Notes: generated by a model from the sequence alone, not told the origin. A stretch of DNA of 64,000 bases from Pedobacter rhodius (GCF_027213645.1 NZ_JAPWGL010000002.1:744001-808000); one strand, 5' to 3'. Shown: positions 52,651-61,440, counted from the stretch's first letter. A program made the numbers and translations.

Positions 52651-53424
52651 ATGAAAACTCATTCTTCAACTTACTGGAAAAATTATTTCATTCAAAATGC
52701 CTCGATTAAAAGGGTTGATTGGAAATTGAAACCCAATCTTCAGGAATCGGAAAGAAACAATATTTTGAAATCCTTACAAGCATGGCAATTAGGCGAAACA
52801 TCTGAAGGTGAGCATTTAATGCGTGCAGCAAAGCAATATTCAATTGCGGTAAATGACGCTGAATATCCAGATGCAGTTAAGCTTTTTATAAAAGAAGAAC
52901 AAAAACATGGAAATAACTTAGGTAAATACCTTGATTTAATAGAAGAGCCCCGGATAAAAAAGGATTGGGGCGATAGCATATTCAGAAAAATCAGGTATTA
53001 TAATACGAATATGGAGCTTTGGACAATTGCCGTAATTACCGTTGAAAGTGCAGCCCAAATTTTTTATCAAGCTTTAAAGGATGCAACTAACTGTAATCTA
53101 ATGAAGCAAATATGTACTGATATTTTAATCGACGAAGCCGCTCATATCACCTTTCAGAAAGAAAGATTGTATATCATTTTCAGTCAAAAAAACGCGGTTT
53201 TAAAATTTTTAGCTTACCATGCTTATACCTGCTTCTTCCTTTGTACAAGCCTTGTTGTCTGGCATGCGCACAAAAAATTATTTAAGGCCGGGAACGTTAG
53301 CTTCTCCAGGTATTTCAATAAAATGAAATTTAAACTTAATAAAGTAGCAGGTAAATCAATTTTATATCCGCAAAAAAAACAGCAGGAAATCCAGCTACTT
53401 GAACTGAATAGAAGTCCTTTTTAA
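52651..53424 (+). CDS. Ferritin-like (rubrerythrin-type) diiron protein
   Basis: A 257-residue four-helix protein. The ligand pattern is GETSEGEHLM, KEEQKHGN, VESAAQIFYQAL and DEAAHITFQKER, i.e. two ExxH motifs with extra glutamates, as in diiron ferritin-like proteins. A later hydrophobic stretch (LAYHAYTCFFLCTSLVVW) may touch the membrane. It is in the same strand as the preceding membrane genes, 5 bp after the 40-residue protein. A diiron cofactor and any oxidation role are inferred from the motif. Confidence 0.8.
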   Translation: MKTHSSTYWKNYFIQNASIKRVDWKLKPNLQESERNNILKSLQAWQLGETSEGEHLMRAAKQYSIAVNDAEYPDAVKLFIKEEQKHGNNLGKYLDLIEEPRIKKDWGDSIFRKIRYYNTNMELWTIAVITVESAAQIFYQALKDATNCNLMKQICTDILIDEAAHITFQKERLYIIFSQKNAVLKFLAYHAYTCFFLCTSLVVWHAHKKLFKAGNVSFSRYFNKMKFKLNKVAGKSILYPQKKQQEIQLLELNRSPF

Positions 53425-53505
53425 AATCAACCTTGGCAAAGGTTTAAATACCGGAGCAATAAAACTTATTTCAAATATTATTTAAAATCATTAATTTAAA
53501 ACATC

Positions 53506-53814
53506 ATGAAAAATCAGGAAACGATTAATCTTTCTAAACTAAGAATTACAATCATTTTAGTGGTAACAGCCTTAATATTAAGCATTCCATTAATAGCCAT
53601 GCAATTTACAAACGAGGTAAAATGGACCTTATCAGACTTCGTTGCAGCGGCTATATTGTTATTGAGTGCAGGATTTGGAATTGAACTGGTCATTAGAAAG
53701 GTAAAAACCGGCACATTAAGAACGGTACTATTTGTGGTTATTCTCTTAGCATTGTTTTTAATCTGGGCAGAGTTGGCCGTTGGCATTTTTGGGACGCCAT
53801 TTGCCGGAAGTTAA
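53506..53814 (+). CDS. Small three-helix membrane protein
   Basis: A 102-residue protein with a short polar N-terminus (MKNQETINLSKLR) and three hydrophobic segments (about 14-33, 44-63 and 74-95). It ends GIFGTPFAGS. It lies 81 bp after the ferritin-like gene on the same strand. No family recognised. Confidence 0.65.
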   Translation: MKNQETINLSKLRITIILVVTALILSIPLIAMQFTNEVKWTLSDFVAAAILLLSAGFGIELVIRKVKTGTLRTVLFVVILLALFLIWAELAVGIFGTPFAGS

Positions 53815-53825
53815 ATACTTCGTTT

Positions 53826-53874
53826 AAGCGTTGACAACTTTTATGATAACCCGACAAGAAGGTTGTCAACGCTT
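53826..53874. repeat. TTGACAACTTT-type inverted repeat
   Basis: Arms AAGCGTTGACAACTTT (53826-53841) and its complement with one mismatch (53859-53874), 17-bp spacer. Related to the inverted repeat at 39580-39629. It follows the stop of the 102-residue protein at 53814, so it may act as a transcription end although no T-run follows. Confidence 0.6.
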
Positions 53875-53934
53875 TCAACTGGAAATTACGATTAACACAA
53901 AATGTTCATTTTCTGAAAAAATCGGAAATTGCTA

Positions 53935-53965
53935 TTTGTTTAGAGGCTTTGAAATTGTAGCTTTG
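53935..53965 (+). promoter_or_regulatory. Promoter of sucC
   Basis: TTTG at 53935-53938, exactly 19 bases, then TAGCTTTG at 53958-53965, an exact fit to the Bacteroidota TTTG-N19-TAnnTTTG consensus. The start codon is 17 bp downstream of the -7 element. Confidence 0.8.
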
Positions 53966-53982
53966 GGCAAATTTTGTAGCAA

Positions 53983-55176
53983 ATGAATATTCACGAATAC
54001 CAGGGTAAACAAATATTAAAAAGTTTCGGTGTTAACGTTCAAGAAGGAATTGTTGCCGATACGCCAGAGCAAGCTGTTGAGGCTGCAAAGCAATTGAAAA
54101 CAGATTATAATTCTGATTGGGTTGTAATTAAAGCGCAAATCCATGCTGGTGGCCGCGGTAAAGGTGGTGGTGTAAAATTAGCCAAAAACCTTGAAGAGGT
54201 TAAACAACGCGCAACCGATATCATTGGTATGCAATTGGTTACGCCTCAAACCGGACCGGAAGGTAAATTAGTGAACAAAGTTTTAGTTGCTCAGGATGTT
54301 TATTATCCGGGTGCTTCAGAAACTAAAGAATTCTATATTTCGGTCTTGTTGGATCGCGCAAAAGGCCGTAACATCATTATGTACAGCACGGAAGGCGGTA
54401 TGGATATCGAAGAAGTTGCGGAGCATACACCACACTTAATTTTTAAAGAAGAGATTGATCCTAAAGTTGGTTTACAAGGTTTCCAGGCTCGTAAAATCGC
54501 GTTTAACTTAGGTGTTAGCGGTAATGCTTTTAAAGAGATGGTTAAATTCGTATCGGCTTTATACAAAGCATATGAAGCAACCGATTCTTCCATGTTTGAA
54601 ATCAATCCGGTTTTAAAAACATCTGACGATAAAGTAATTGCTGTTGATGCTAAAGTTAATTTAGATGAAAACGGTTTGTTCCGTCACCCGGATTATGCAG
54701 CCATGCGTGATGTTACAGAAGAAGATCCAATGGAAGTTGAAGCAAGTGCAAGTAACCTGAATTTCGTTAACCTTGATGGTAACGTAGGTTGTATGGTTAA
54801 CGGTGCCGGTTTAGCAATGGCTACAATGGATATTATTAAACTGGCTGGTGGCGAACCTGCAAACTTCTTAGACGTTGGCGGAACTGCCAATGCACAAACC
54901 GTTAAAGCAGCTTTCAATATCATTTTGAAAGATCCGAACGTTAAAGCAATCTTGATTAACATTTTCGGAGGTATTGTTCGTTGCGACCGTGTTGCACAAG
55001 GAGTTATCGATGCATATAAAGAAATCGGAAACATTCCTGTGCCGATTATCTGCCGTTTACAAGGGACAAATGCTGAAGAAGCTAAGAAACTAATCGACGA
55101 ATCAGGACTTAAAGTTTACTCTGCAATTGCTTTAAAAGAAGCTGCTGATTTGGTAACTAAAGTTTTAGCTAATTAA
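53983..55176 (+). CDS. sucC: Succinyl-CoA synthetase (ADP-forming) beta subunit
   Basis: A 397-residue ATP-grasp enzyme of the TCA cycle. MNIHEYQGKQILKSFGV is the conserved start, and KAQIHAGGRGKGGGVKLAK gives the nucleotide-binding loop. NPVLKTSDDKVIAVDAKVNLDENGLFRHPD supplies metal ligands, and FLDVGGTANAQTV and LINIFGGIVRCDRVAQGV contact the alpha subunit. Length matches E. coli SucC (388). The alpha-subunit gene sucD does not follow; in many Bacteroidota it is encoded elsewhere. A strong terminator comes 45 bp after the stop. Confidence 0.97.
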   Translation: MNIHEYQGKQILKSFGVNVQEGIVADTPEQAVEAAKQLKTDYNSDWVVIKAQIHAGGRGKGGGVKLAKNLEEVKQRATDIIGMQLVTPQTGPEGKLVNKVLVAQDVYYPGASETKEFYISVLLDRAKGRNIIMYSTEGGMDIEEVAEHTPHLIFKEEIDPKVGLQGFQARKIAFNLGVSGNAFKEMVKFVSALYKAYEATDSSMFEINPVLKTSDDKVIAVDAKVNLDENGLFRHPDYAAMRDVTEEDPMEVEASASNLNFVNLDGNVGCMVNGAGLAMATMDIIKLAGGEPANFLDVGGTANAQTVKAAFNIILKDPNVKAILINIFGGIVRCDRVAQGVIDAYKEIGNIPVPIICRLQGTNAEEAKKLIDESGLKVYSAIALKEAADLVTKVLAN

Positions 55177-55220
55177 GCGAAAAGCGAAAAGACTAAAGCT
55201 TAAAGCTATATCATATTTAT

Positions 55221-55256
55221 AAAACCTTTCAGTGAAAACTGGAAGGTTTTTTTATT
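55221..55256 (+). terminator. Rho-independent terminator of sucC
   Basis: Stem AAAACCTTTCAGT / ACTGGAAGGTTTT with loop GAAA, followed by TTT. Confidence 0.85.
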
Positions 55257-55573
55257 CCCCTTTTTTAGAGGAGTGTCCTCAGGACGTGGTATTCTTCTGA
55301 CCGTCATTACTAGAAAACCCCATAGATCTAAACCTAATATCAATTCGGCCTAAATGCGCTAAAATGCCTTAAGTAGTCATTTTTTTTTGAAATTTAAGGT
55401 TCCGTGATTATCGCAGTTGACAGTCCTGCTATCCCTCCAAGTCCTCACTCATGCTTCGCTCCGGGCTTTCCGTCCTATCAGGTTTATTTAACTTGTGTTC
55501 GTCGTACTTCGGCAAAAAGCATCGTTAAACTTACGAAGTCCTTCCCACACTTCAGCCCTTCTAGACTTCGTAT
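55257..55573. other. Intergenic region between convergent units
   Basis: 317 bp between the sucC terminator and the XRE gene. No frame, RNA or inverted repeat that I can support. Confidence 0.5.
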
Positions 55574-55780
55574 TTAGCGTGAGCGAAACTCCAGGATATC
55601 ACCCGGCTGGCAATCCAGAACATTACAAATCGCTTCCAGCGTCTCTAACCGAACAGCCTTTGCTTTACCCGTTTTTAAAATGGATAAATTAGACATCGTA
55701 ATGCCAACCCGATCACTCAATTCGGTAAGTGACATTTTGCGACGGGCGAGCATGACATCTAAATTTATAATAATTGGCAT
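55574..55780 (-). CDS. XRE/Cro-type HTH regulator, paralogue of the one at 1575
   Basis: A 68-residue Cro/C1-type protein. MPIIINLDVMLARRKMSLTE, then VGITMSNLSILKTGKAKAVR and TLEAICNVLDCQPGDILEF, are about two thirds identical to the 1575-1781 protein, so they are recent paralogues. It ends a minus-strand operon after two DUF2975-like genes (gap 18 bp). Likely represses its own operon at the palindrome 56865-56905; this is inference. Confidence 0.9.
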   Translation of the reverse strand: MPIIINLDVMLARRKMSLTELSDRVGITMSNLSILKTGKAKAVRLETLEAICNVLDCQPGDILEFRSR

Positions 55781-55798
55781 AGAATGATGAGGGTAAAG

Positions 55799-56302
55799 TT
55801 AAATCGTTAAATCATTTTCCTGTTTGAGTTTTAACGCATAATTAATTAAATACAAAAACACCCATACAATAAGTATCGAAATAAGCAAATCTGAATATGG
55901 TGCAACTGCCATTTTAGCAGAATAACCCAAACCATCCGCTAAACTTCTATCAGTTGCAAACGGGATCACATAGCGCTTTATCAAGAATAGTGTTGTTATC
56001 TTAAACACCAGTAAACCAACTAAACAGTACCAGATTTTGGTCATTCTTTTCAAACTAGCTGAGGAGACCAAATTATTTAAGATTTTTTCTGAACTGTAGA
56101 AAACATAATATAGGTGATACCCAATAAAAACATAAAAAAAATTGCAAAAAAGTTGCCTCAGTCCATCCAAAAATACCAATGAATCAAATGGTCTTGATAG
56201 CGCAGTAGCTAAACTAATTACCGAGATTAAAATATAAAATCCAAAAATTGATATATAAATTTTAAGCGCATTTTTAACTCTGTGTGATACTTTATTTTCC
56301 AT
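55799..56302 (-). CDS. DUF2975-like membrane protein
   Basis: A 167-residue protein with about four membrane helices (near residues 12-32, 46-68, 88-108 and 136-156) and the C-terminus LKLKQENDLTI. The end matches the neighbour encoded upstream (KLKEENDLTI), so both belong to one family. It starts 2 bp after the stop of the upstream gene. Function unknown. Confidence 0.78.
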   Translation of the reverse strand: MENKVSHRVKNALKIYISIFGFYILISVISLATALSRPFDSLVFLDGLRQLFCNFFYVFIGYHLYYVFYSSEKILNNLVSSASLKRMTKIWYCLVGLLVFKITTLFLIKRYVIPFATDRSLADGLGYSAKMAVAPYSDLLISILIVWVFLYLINYALKLKQENDLTI

Positions 56303-56304
56303 AA

Positions 56305-56817
56305 TTAGATTGTTAAATCGTTTTCTTCTTTAAGCTTTCTATTTGCGTTCAAGACAGCGGACGTAAAAAACATGAGTATGGTTATTATAATGAAACTGAG
56401 GTTTGGAATAATAATAAATGGTGCCAGGTCAGACCATAAAAAAGTTGGCTTTGCAAAATCAATCCCTGATAAATTATTATGATTAATGATAATTGAGGAA
56501 TATATCAAATAAACCATCATTGAAAAAGGAATCCATTTCATAACATTCAATGGCTTAACTAATTTTTCAGACAGGACAAATGAAGAAGAAACTTTGACAA
56601 CATTATCTAAGAAAACGAAAAATGCTAAATAAAAGATGCAGCCGACAGTTGTGTAATAGTCAGATTGATTATGAAAAGCGGCTTTGGAAAGGAAATTGAG
56701 CAGGTAAAGAAATGTTAATATTCCAAATATCCTGACAAAAATCTTTATCAGTACCAATGCCCAAAAATTAGAGACGGCATTTTTTAACTTCCAATTTGTA
56801 AATTTTATAAAAGTCAT
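56305..56817 (-). CDS. DUF2975-like membrane protein, first gene of cassette
   Basis: A 170-residue protein with about four membrane helices and the terminal KLKEENDLTI. I start at the ATG at 56817 rather than the in-frame TTG at 56826. It is the first gene after the palindromic promoter at 56840-56905, and is followed by a second DUF2975-like protein and the XRE regulator. The equivalent cassette at 1.0-1.8 kb has only one DUF2975 gene. Confidence 0.78.
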   Translation of the reverse strand: MTFIKFTNWKLKNAVSNFWALVLIKIFVRIFGILTFLYLLNFLSKAAFHNQSDYYTTVGCIFYLAFFVFLDNVVKVSSSFVLSEKLVKPLNVMKWIPFSMMVYLIYSSIIINHNNLSGIDFAKPTFLWSDLAPFIIIPNLSFIIITILMFFTSAVLNANRKLKEENDLTI

Positions 56818-56839
56818 AGTTTTCAAATAAATTCTGAAG

Positions 56840-56905
56840 CAAACATAAAAATTAATTATTACAAATCAAAATATATTTATTGAATTACAATAAATATATT
56901 TTGAT
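56840..56905 (-). promoter_or_regulatory. Promoter with 18-bp perfect palindrome for the DUF2975/XRE cassette
   Basis: Two 18-bp perfect inverted arms lie at 56865-56882 and 56888-56905 with a 5-bp spacer, centred on TTATTG-N5-CAATAA (56877-56893). On the minus strand TTTG (56870-56867) lies at the palindrome edge, followed by 19 bases and TATGTTTG (56847-56840). The ATG is at 56817. The core word and its position are shared with the operator at 1001-1017. Confidence 0.7.
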
Positions 56906-57046
56906 AATCGGCTATTCCATACCTAGGTGGGCAAATATTCATCAAAACTAAATTGGAATGATTTTTGTTATAAGTAAAACTGTAAAAAACTTGTGCAAAC
57001 ATCAACATTTTCAGCATTTTATCCTTTCTAATTGCTTACAAATTCG

Positions 57047-57054
57047 TAACTTTG
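57047..57054 (+). promoter_or_regulatory. Possible -7 element of rpoD
   Basis: TAACTTTG matches TAnnTTTG 37 bp before the rpoD start. The -33 element is not a clear match (TTTC at 57025-57028, 18 bases away), so the call is tentative. Confidence 0.4.
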
Positions 57055-57091
57055 CACACTCAAATAATTTAAGAGCACACAATACGTATAA

Positions 57092-57952
57092 ATGAGACAA
57101 CTCAAGATAACGCAATCCATTACCAACCGTGAAAGTCAGTCATTAGATAAATACTTACATGAAATTGGTAAAGTAGATTTAATAACAGCAGAAGAGGAAG
57201 TAATTTTAGCAAGGAAAATTCGTGAAGGTGATCAGGCTGCATTAGAGCGACTTACCAAAACAAACTTACGTTTCGTTGTTTCTGTAGCAAAACAATACCA
57301 AAATCAGGGCTTAACTTTAGGCGATTTAATTAACGAAGGTAACTTAGGCTTAATTAAAGCGGCAAAGCGTTTTGATGAAACCAAAGGTTTCAAATTTATT
57401 TCTTATGCTGTTTGGTGGATTCGTCAGTCTATTTTGCAGGCCATTGCAGAACAAAGCCGTATTGTACGTTTGCCATTAAACCAGGTTGGTTCACTAAGTA
57501 AAATTAGTAAAGCTTTTTCTAAATTAGAGCAGGAATATGAGCGTGAGCCTTCACCTGAAGAATTGGCAGATATTTTAGAAACTACTGTTGACAAAATCTC
57601 TGACACATTAAGTAATTCGGGTCGCCACGTATCGATGGATGCACCTTTTGTTCAAGGGGAAGAAAACACATTGTTAGATGTGTTGGAAAACCATGAACCA
57701 AATACCGACAGTTCATTAATTAATGAATCATTATCAGAAGAAATCAAACGTTCTTTATCTACCTTAACAGAAAGAGAAAGAGAAATTATTGTTTTATTCT
57801 TTGGTTTAGGCTCCAATCATCCGCTTTCGTTAGAAGAGATTGGCGAGAAATTTAACTTAACGCGTGAACGTGTACGTCAGATTAAAGATAAAGCGCTACA
57901 ACGCTTACGTCATACTTCAAGAAGTAAAATTTTAAAATCATATTTAGGATAA
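57092..57952 (+). CDS. rpoD: Primary RNA polymerase sigma factor RpoD (SigA), short Bacteroidota form
   Basis: A 286-residue group 1 sigma factor, shorter than in Proteobacteria because the N-terminal and non-conserved regions are missing, as is usual in Bacteroidota. Region 1.2 is [27 protein letters not shown]; region 2 is [57 protein letters not shown]; region 4 is [49 protein letters not shown]. It directs most housekeeping transcription and recognises the TTTG/TAnnTTTG promoter. A good terminator follows. Confidence 0.96.
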   Translation: MRQLKITQSITNRESQSLDKYLHEIGKVDLITAEEEVILARKIREGDQAALERLTKTNLRFVVSVAKQYQNQGLTLGDLINEGNLGLIKAAKRFDETKGFKFISYAVWWIRQSILQAIAEQSRIVRLPLNQVGSLSKISKAFSKLEQEYEREPSPEELADILETTVDKISDTLSNSGRHVSMDAPFVQGEENTLLDVLENHEPNTDSSLINESLSEEIKRSLSTLTEREREIIVLFFGLGSNHPLSLEEIGEKFNLTRERVRQIKDKALQRLRHTSRSKILKSYLG

Positions 57953-57979
57953 TAAATTCCTAAATAACGGAAATAATGG

Positions 57980-58009
57980 AAAAGACCGGCAAGTTTGCCG
58001 GTCTTTTTT
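57980..58009 (+). terminator. Rho-independent terminator of rpoD
   Basis: AAAAGACCGGCAA against TTGCCGGTCTTTTTT, GC-rich 9-bp stem with a short loop and a T-run. Confidence 0.85.
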
Positions 58010-58024
58010 GTTTAAAGAGTTTCC

Positions 58025-58051
58025 AAAAAAAAAAGACCAGCTTTGCTGATC
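58025..58051 (-). terminator. Terminator of amn (minus strand)
   Basis: On the minus strand GATCAGC-AAA-GCTGGTC (58051-58035) followed by a run of U from the A-tract at 58034-58025. It is 84 bp downstream of the amn stop, so it is probably the end of that transcript. Confidence 0.7.
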
Positions 58052-58082
58052 TGTGAATGTTATACTTTTCTATTATACTAAG

Positions 58083-58130
58083 AGATTGCCTGCCTGCGGT
58101 AAACAGGCTTCGTTCCCGGCAATTAAAGCG
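58083..58130. repeat. Dispersed palindromic intergenic repeat
   Basis: GATTGCCTGCCTGCGGTAAA followed by CAGGCTTCGTT resembles the element at 23210 (GATTGCCTGCCTCGGTGGGC, AGGTTTCGTT). Confidence 0.5.
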
Positions 58131-58134
58131 AGTG

Positions 58135-59010
58135 TTAAAACAACAAATGCTTAACAGTTAGTCCGTTATTTATCAATTGTTTTAAGGAATCAATTCCGAT
58201 TCTTAAATGCGTTTCCACATACTTTTCTGTAACTGTACTATCACTCTCAGCCGTTTTAACACCTTCCGGAATCATGGGTTGATCTGAAACCAAAAGCAAA
58301 GCTCCGGCCGGTATTTTATTTGCAAAAGCAGTGGTAAAAATAGTAGCCGTTTCCATATCAACGGCCATCGCTCTTAAAGTTTTTAAGTATCGTTTAAATT
58401 CTTTATCGTGCTCCCAAACCCGTCTGTTTGTTGTGTAGCAGGTTCCGGTCCAGTAATCTCTGCCATGGTCGCGGATTGTTGTTGAAATCGCTTTCTGCAA
58501 CGCGAAAGCCGGTAAGGCAGGCACTTCTGCCGGAAGGTAATCATTAGATGTTCCTTCTCCCCTGATTGCTGCTATTGGCAGAATTAAATCGCCCAGTTGA
58601 TTTTTCTTTTTCAAACCACCACATTTACCCAAAAACAATACTGCCTTTGGTTTTATTGCAGTTAACAAATCCATCATTGTTGCTGCCAATGGACTCCCCA
58701 TTCCGAAGTTGATAATGGTTATACCGTTTGCCGTTACACTTTGCATTGGTTTATCAAGCCCCATTATTGGTGCATTATCATTCCACTCAGCAAACATGCT
58801 AACATACTTACTGAAATTCGTTAACAGGATATAATCTCCAAATTGATCCAGTGGCCTGCCGGTGTATCTTGGCAACCAGTTTTTCACAATTTCATCTTTC
58901 GATTTTAATCCCGCTTTTACCGGACTTTCAACCTCTTTTATCTTTTTAGATTTCTCTACAAGTGCCTCGTCTTTTTTTACATCTTTTTCTTCATTCATAT
59001 TTTTTAGCAT
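58135..59010 (-). CDS. amn: AMP nucleosidase
   Basis: A 291-residue enzyme of the nucleoside phosphorylase fold, resembling the shorter Bacteroidota Amn. The start is charged (MLKNMNEEKDVKKDEALVEK); the core reads EIVKNWLPRYTGRPLDQFGDYILLTNFSKYV, GMGSPLAATMMDLL, LFLGKCGGLK and RAMAVDMETATIFTTAF. MDMET is the ribose-binding motif. It cleaves AMP to adenine and ribose 5-phosphate. A second ATG four codons in is possible. Confidence 0.9.
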   Translation of the reverse strand: MLKNMNEEKDVKKDEALVEKSKKIKEVESPVKAGLKSKDEIVKNWLPRYTGRPLDQFGDYILLTNFSKYVSMFAEWNDNAPIMGLDKPMQSVTANGITIINFGMGSPLAATMMDLLTAIKPKAVLFLGKCGGLKKKNQLGDLILPIAAIRGEGTSNDYLPAEVPALPAFALQKAISTTIRDHGRDYWTGTCYTTNRRVWEHDKEFKRYLKTLRAMAVDMETATIFTTAFANKIPAGALLLVSDQPMIPEGVKTAESDSTVTEKYVETHLRIGIDSLKQLINNGLTVKHLLF

Positions 59011-59054
59011 AGAGCTTAGCGCATGGCGCCAAGCGTTAACAAATAGTATATTAC

Positions 59055-59090
59055 AAAAAATCCTCTCGTTTTAGCGAGAGGATTTTATTT
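59055..59090. terminator. Bidirectional terminator of clpX
   Basis: Stem TCCTCTCG / CGAGAGGA (59061-59068 and 59075-59082), preceded by an A-run and followed by a T-run. On the minus strand it ends clpX (stop at 59093). Confidence 0.85.
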
Positions 59091-59092
59091 TT

Positions 59093-60331
59093 TTATGCGG
59101 CTTGTAACTTTTTAAAGTCTGCCTTTTCAAATTTCTCTATCGCGTAATCGAGATTGATGTGCAACTCTTTAACATCCTTCTGCGTCGGCGTATCGAACAT
59201 TGCATCAAGCATAATGGCTTCGCAAATTGAACGTAAACCACGTGCCCCAAGCTTATATTCCATTGCCTTATCCACGATAAAGTCTAAAACGTCGTCTTCA
59301 AAAACCAGCTTAACATTTTCATAAGCAAAAAGCTTAACATATTGCTTGATTAAAGAATTTTTAGGCGCAGTTAAAATATTTCTGAGCGAATCTTTATCCA
59401 ACGGGTTTAAGTGTGAAAGAACCGGTATACGTCCGATTAATTCGGGAATTAAACCAAATGACTTTAAATCCTGTGGCGTAATGTACTTATAAAGATTTTT
59501 AAGGTCAAGAATGGTATCATCCTTTTTAACTTTATAACCTACTGCCTGTGTACGTAAGCGATTTGCTATTTTACGTTCAATGCCATCAAATGCACCACCA
59601 CAAATAAACAAGATGTTATTGGTATTAACCGGAATCATTTTTTGATCAGGATGCTTCCGTCCACCTTGCGGCGGAACGTTAACAATGGTACCTTCCAAAA
59701 TTTTTAATAATGCCTGCTGAACACCTTCGCCTGATACATCACGCGTGATTGACGGATTATCGCTTTTACGCGCTACCTTATCAACCTCGTCTATATATAC
59801 AATACCACGCTCTGCCGATGCAACATCATAATCTGCTGCCTGTAATAAACGGGTTAAAATACTTTCTACATCTTCACCAACATAGCCAGCTTCGGTTAGA
59901 ACAGTTGCATCACAAATACAAAAAGGTACGTGCAGAATTTTAGCAATAGTTTTAGCTAAAAGTGTTTTACCCGTCCCGGTTTCACCAACCAGCATGATAT
60001 TTGATTTTTCAATCTCTATCTCGTCTTTTTCAATTTTTTGATTTAAACGTTTGTAATGGTTGTAAACTGCCACCGACAATACCTTTTTGGCATCGTCCTG
60101 ACCGATAACATACTGATCCAAATGCTGCTTTATCTCAAGCGGCTTTAACAATGTTAGCGTTGATTGAATGCCTTTACTATTTTTAGTGCCTAGTTCCTGG
60201 GCAAGCAACTGATTGGCCTGGGTAATACATTTATCACAGATAAATGCATCCATTCCTTCAATTAACATTAAAGTCTCATGCTTGCCTGAATGGCAGAAAG
60301 AGCAACGGGATTCTTTATTTTGTTTCGCCAT
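59093..60331 (-). CDS. clpX: ATP-dependent protease ATP-binding subunit ClpX
   Basis: A 412-residue AAA+ unfoldase. I start at ATG 60331 ([13 protein letters not shown]), since the upstream extension lies inside clpP. A C4 zinc finger ([17 protein letters not shown]..., ICDKC) is followed by Walker [14 protein letters not shown], Walker [10 protein letters not shown] and the sensor/arginine region [13 protein letters not shown]. It feeds substrates into ClpP, encoded directly upstream; the clpX start lies 17 bp inside the clpP end, a coupling overlap. Confidence 0.96.
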   Translation of the reverse strand: MAKQNKESRCSFCHSGKHETLMLIEGMDAFICDKCITQANQLLAQELGTKNSKGIQSTLTLLKPLEIKQHLDQYVIGQDDAKKVLSVAVYNHYKRLNQKIEKDEIEIEKSNIMLVGETGTGKTLLAKTIAKILHVPFCICDATVLTEAGYVGEDVESILTRLLQAADYDVASAERGIVYIDEVDKVARKSDNPSITRDVSGEGVQQALLKILEGTIVNVPPQGGRKHPDQKMIPVNTNNILFICGGAFDGIERKIANRLRTQAVGYKVKKDDTILDLKNLYKYITPQDLKSFGLIPELIGRIPVLSHLNPLDKDSLRNILTAPKNSLIKQYVKLFAYENVKLVFEDDVLDFIVDKAMEYKLGARGLRSICEAIMLDAMFDTPTQKDVKELHINLDYAIEKFEKADFKKLQAA

Positions 60332-61022
60332 CTTTTTTCGAGTTTCTCGATAATACTTCATCAACCATACCAAATCCTTTTGCTTCATCAGCAGTCATCC
60401 AGTAATCACGATCTGAAGCTTTCTCCACCCAGTCGTAAGTTTGTCCTGAATGCTCAGAAATAATATCGTACAATTCTTTTTTCAATTTTAACATTTCTCT
60501 TAAGTTGATCTCCATATCAGATGCAACGCCTTGTGCGCCTCCTGATGGCTGGTGAATCATTACTCTCGAGTGCGGCAATGCGGCACGTTTACCTTTAGCA
60601 CCGGCAACCAATAAAACGGCACCCATTGATGCTGCAATACCCGTACAAATCGTAGCTACATCCGGCTGAATATACTGCATGGTATCATAAATACCTAAAC
60701 CTGCATATACAGACCCACCCGGTGAGTTAATGTAAATCTGAATGTCTCTATCGGCATCGGTTGATTGCAAAAACAACAACTGCGCCTGGATAATATTTGC
60801 ATTCTGATCATAAATTGCATCACCTAAAAAGATAATACGATCCATCATTAACCTGGAAAAAACATCCATTTGAGCGACATTCAACTGGCGTTCTTCTATA
60901 ATATAAGGCGTCATGTTCTGTGGGTTCAGATTAGCCTGTGCAATAAATTTATCTACGTGTAAACCACCAATCCCCTGATGTTTAACGGCAAATTTTCTGA
61001 ATTCTTGTGAATCTATGTTCAT
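60315..61022 (-). CDS. clpP: ATP-dependent Clp protease proteolytic subunit ClpP
   Basis: A 235-residue serine peptidase. The catalytic residues are visible in GIAASMGAVLLVAG (Ser), HSRVMIHQPSGG (His) and the downstream DRDYWM region (Asp). The N-terminal ~30 residues before the core are longer than in E. coli, as in other Bacteroidota. The end overlaps clpX by 17 bp. tig lies further upstream on the same strand, but a 480-bp gap with a pseudogene separates them. Confidence 0.96.
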   Translation of the reverse strand: MNIDSQEFRKFAVKHQGIGGLHVDKFIAQANLNPQNMTPYIIEERQLNVAQMDVFSRLMMDRIIFLGDAIYDQNANIIQAQLLFLQSTDADRDIQIYINSPGGSVYAGLGIYDTMQYIQPDVATICTGIAASMGAVLLVAGAKGKRAALPHSRVMIHQPSGGAQGVASDMEINLREMLKLKKELYDIISEHSGQTYDWVEKASDRDYWMTADEAKGFGMVDEVLSRNSKKDGETK

Positions 61023-61084
61023 AGTATGGTTATGAGTTTGGCGTTTTGCGATAAGCGTTCTAACCGCCCGAGCAAGTACGCAGG

Positions 61085-61440
61085 TTATTTTAATAAATAT
61101 TTCCTGAAGTTGGTTAATTTCCGTGCCAATTTATCTAATTGTTACAGATAATCATTCAGTTCAATGTCAGAAATATAATTTCTTCTTGCTAAAACTACTA
61201 AAATATTTGCATTCTCAAATGCAGAACGATGTGCAATATTCAGATAATGAGCAAATTCCTTATTAAAAACAGAACTTGAGCCTTATGCGATATTATTAGA
61301 TATGCTAAGAGCAGCTCCATTGAGCTGCTCTGCAAATCTGTATTTTTTATCAACTGACAATCGGTCAGCTATATCGAGTAATCTATCAGTCAATTCTATA
61401 GATAACTGCCAAACTTCGAGTGATTAAAATTTAAATTGAG
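61085..61440 (-). pseudogene. Four-helix-bundle (23S rRNA intervening-sequence-type) protein, inactivated by in-frame stops
   Basis: In the gap between tig and clpP a single minus-strand frame reads LEVWQLSIELTDRLLDIADR, KKYRFAEQLNGAALSISNNIA, KEFAHYLNIAHRSAFENANI, LVVLARRNYISDIELNDYL and KLARKLTNFRKYLLK, a clear match to small four-helix-bundle proteins (S23/TIGR02436 type). There are three in-frame TAA codons: after KF (61426), in NNIA-stop-GSS and after NDYL. The family expects Glu at the NIAEGS position and probably at the other two. No frameshift is seen and the start codon is missing. Confidence 0.8.

Noticed and set aside
61085-61440. Stop-codon recoding (TAA read as Glu)
   Set aside because: Many intact genes here end in TAA (for example clpP and tig), and the frame lacks a start codon. 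Decay is the simpler reading.
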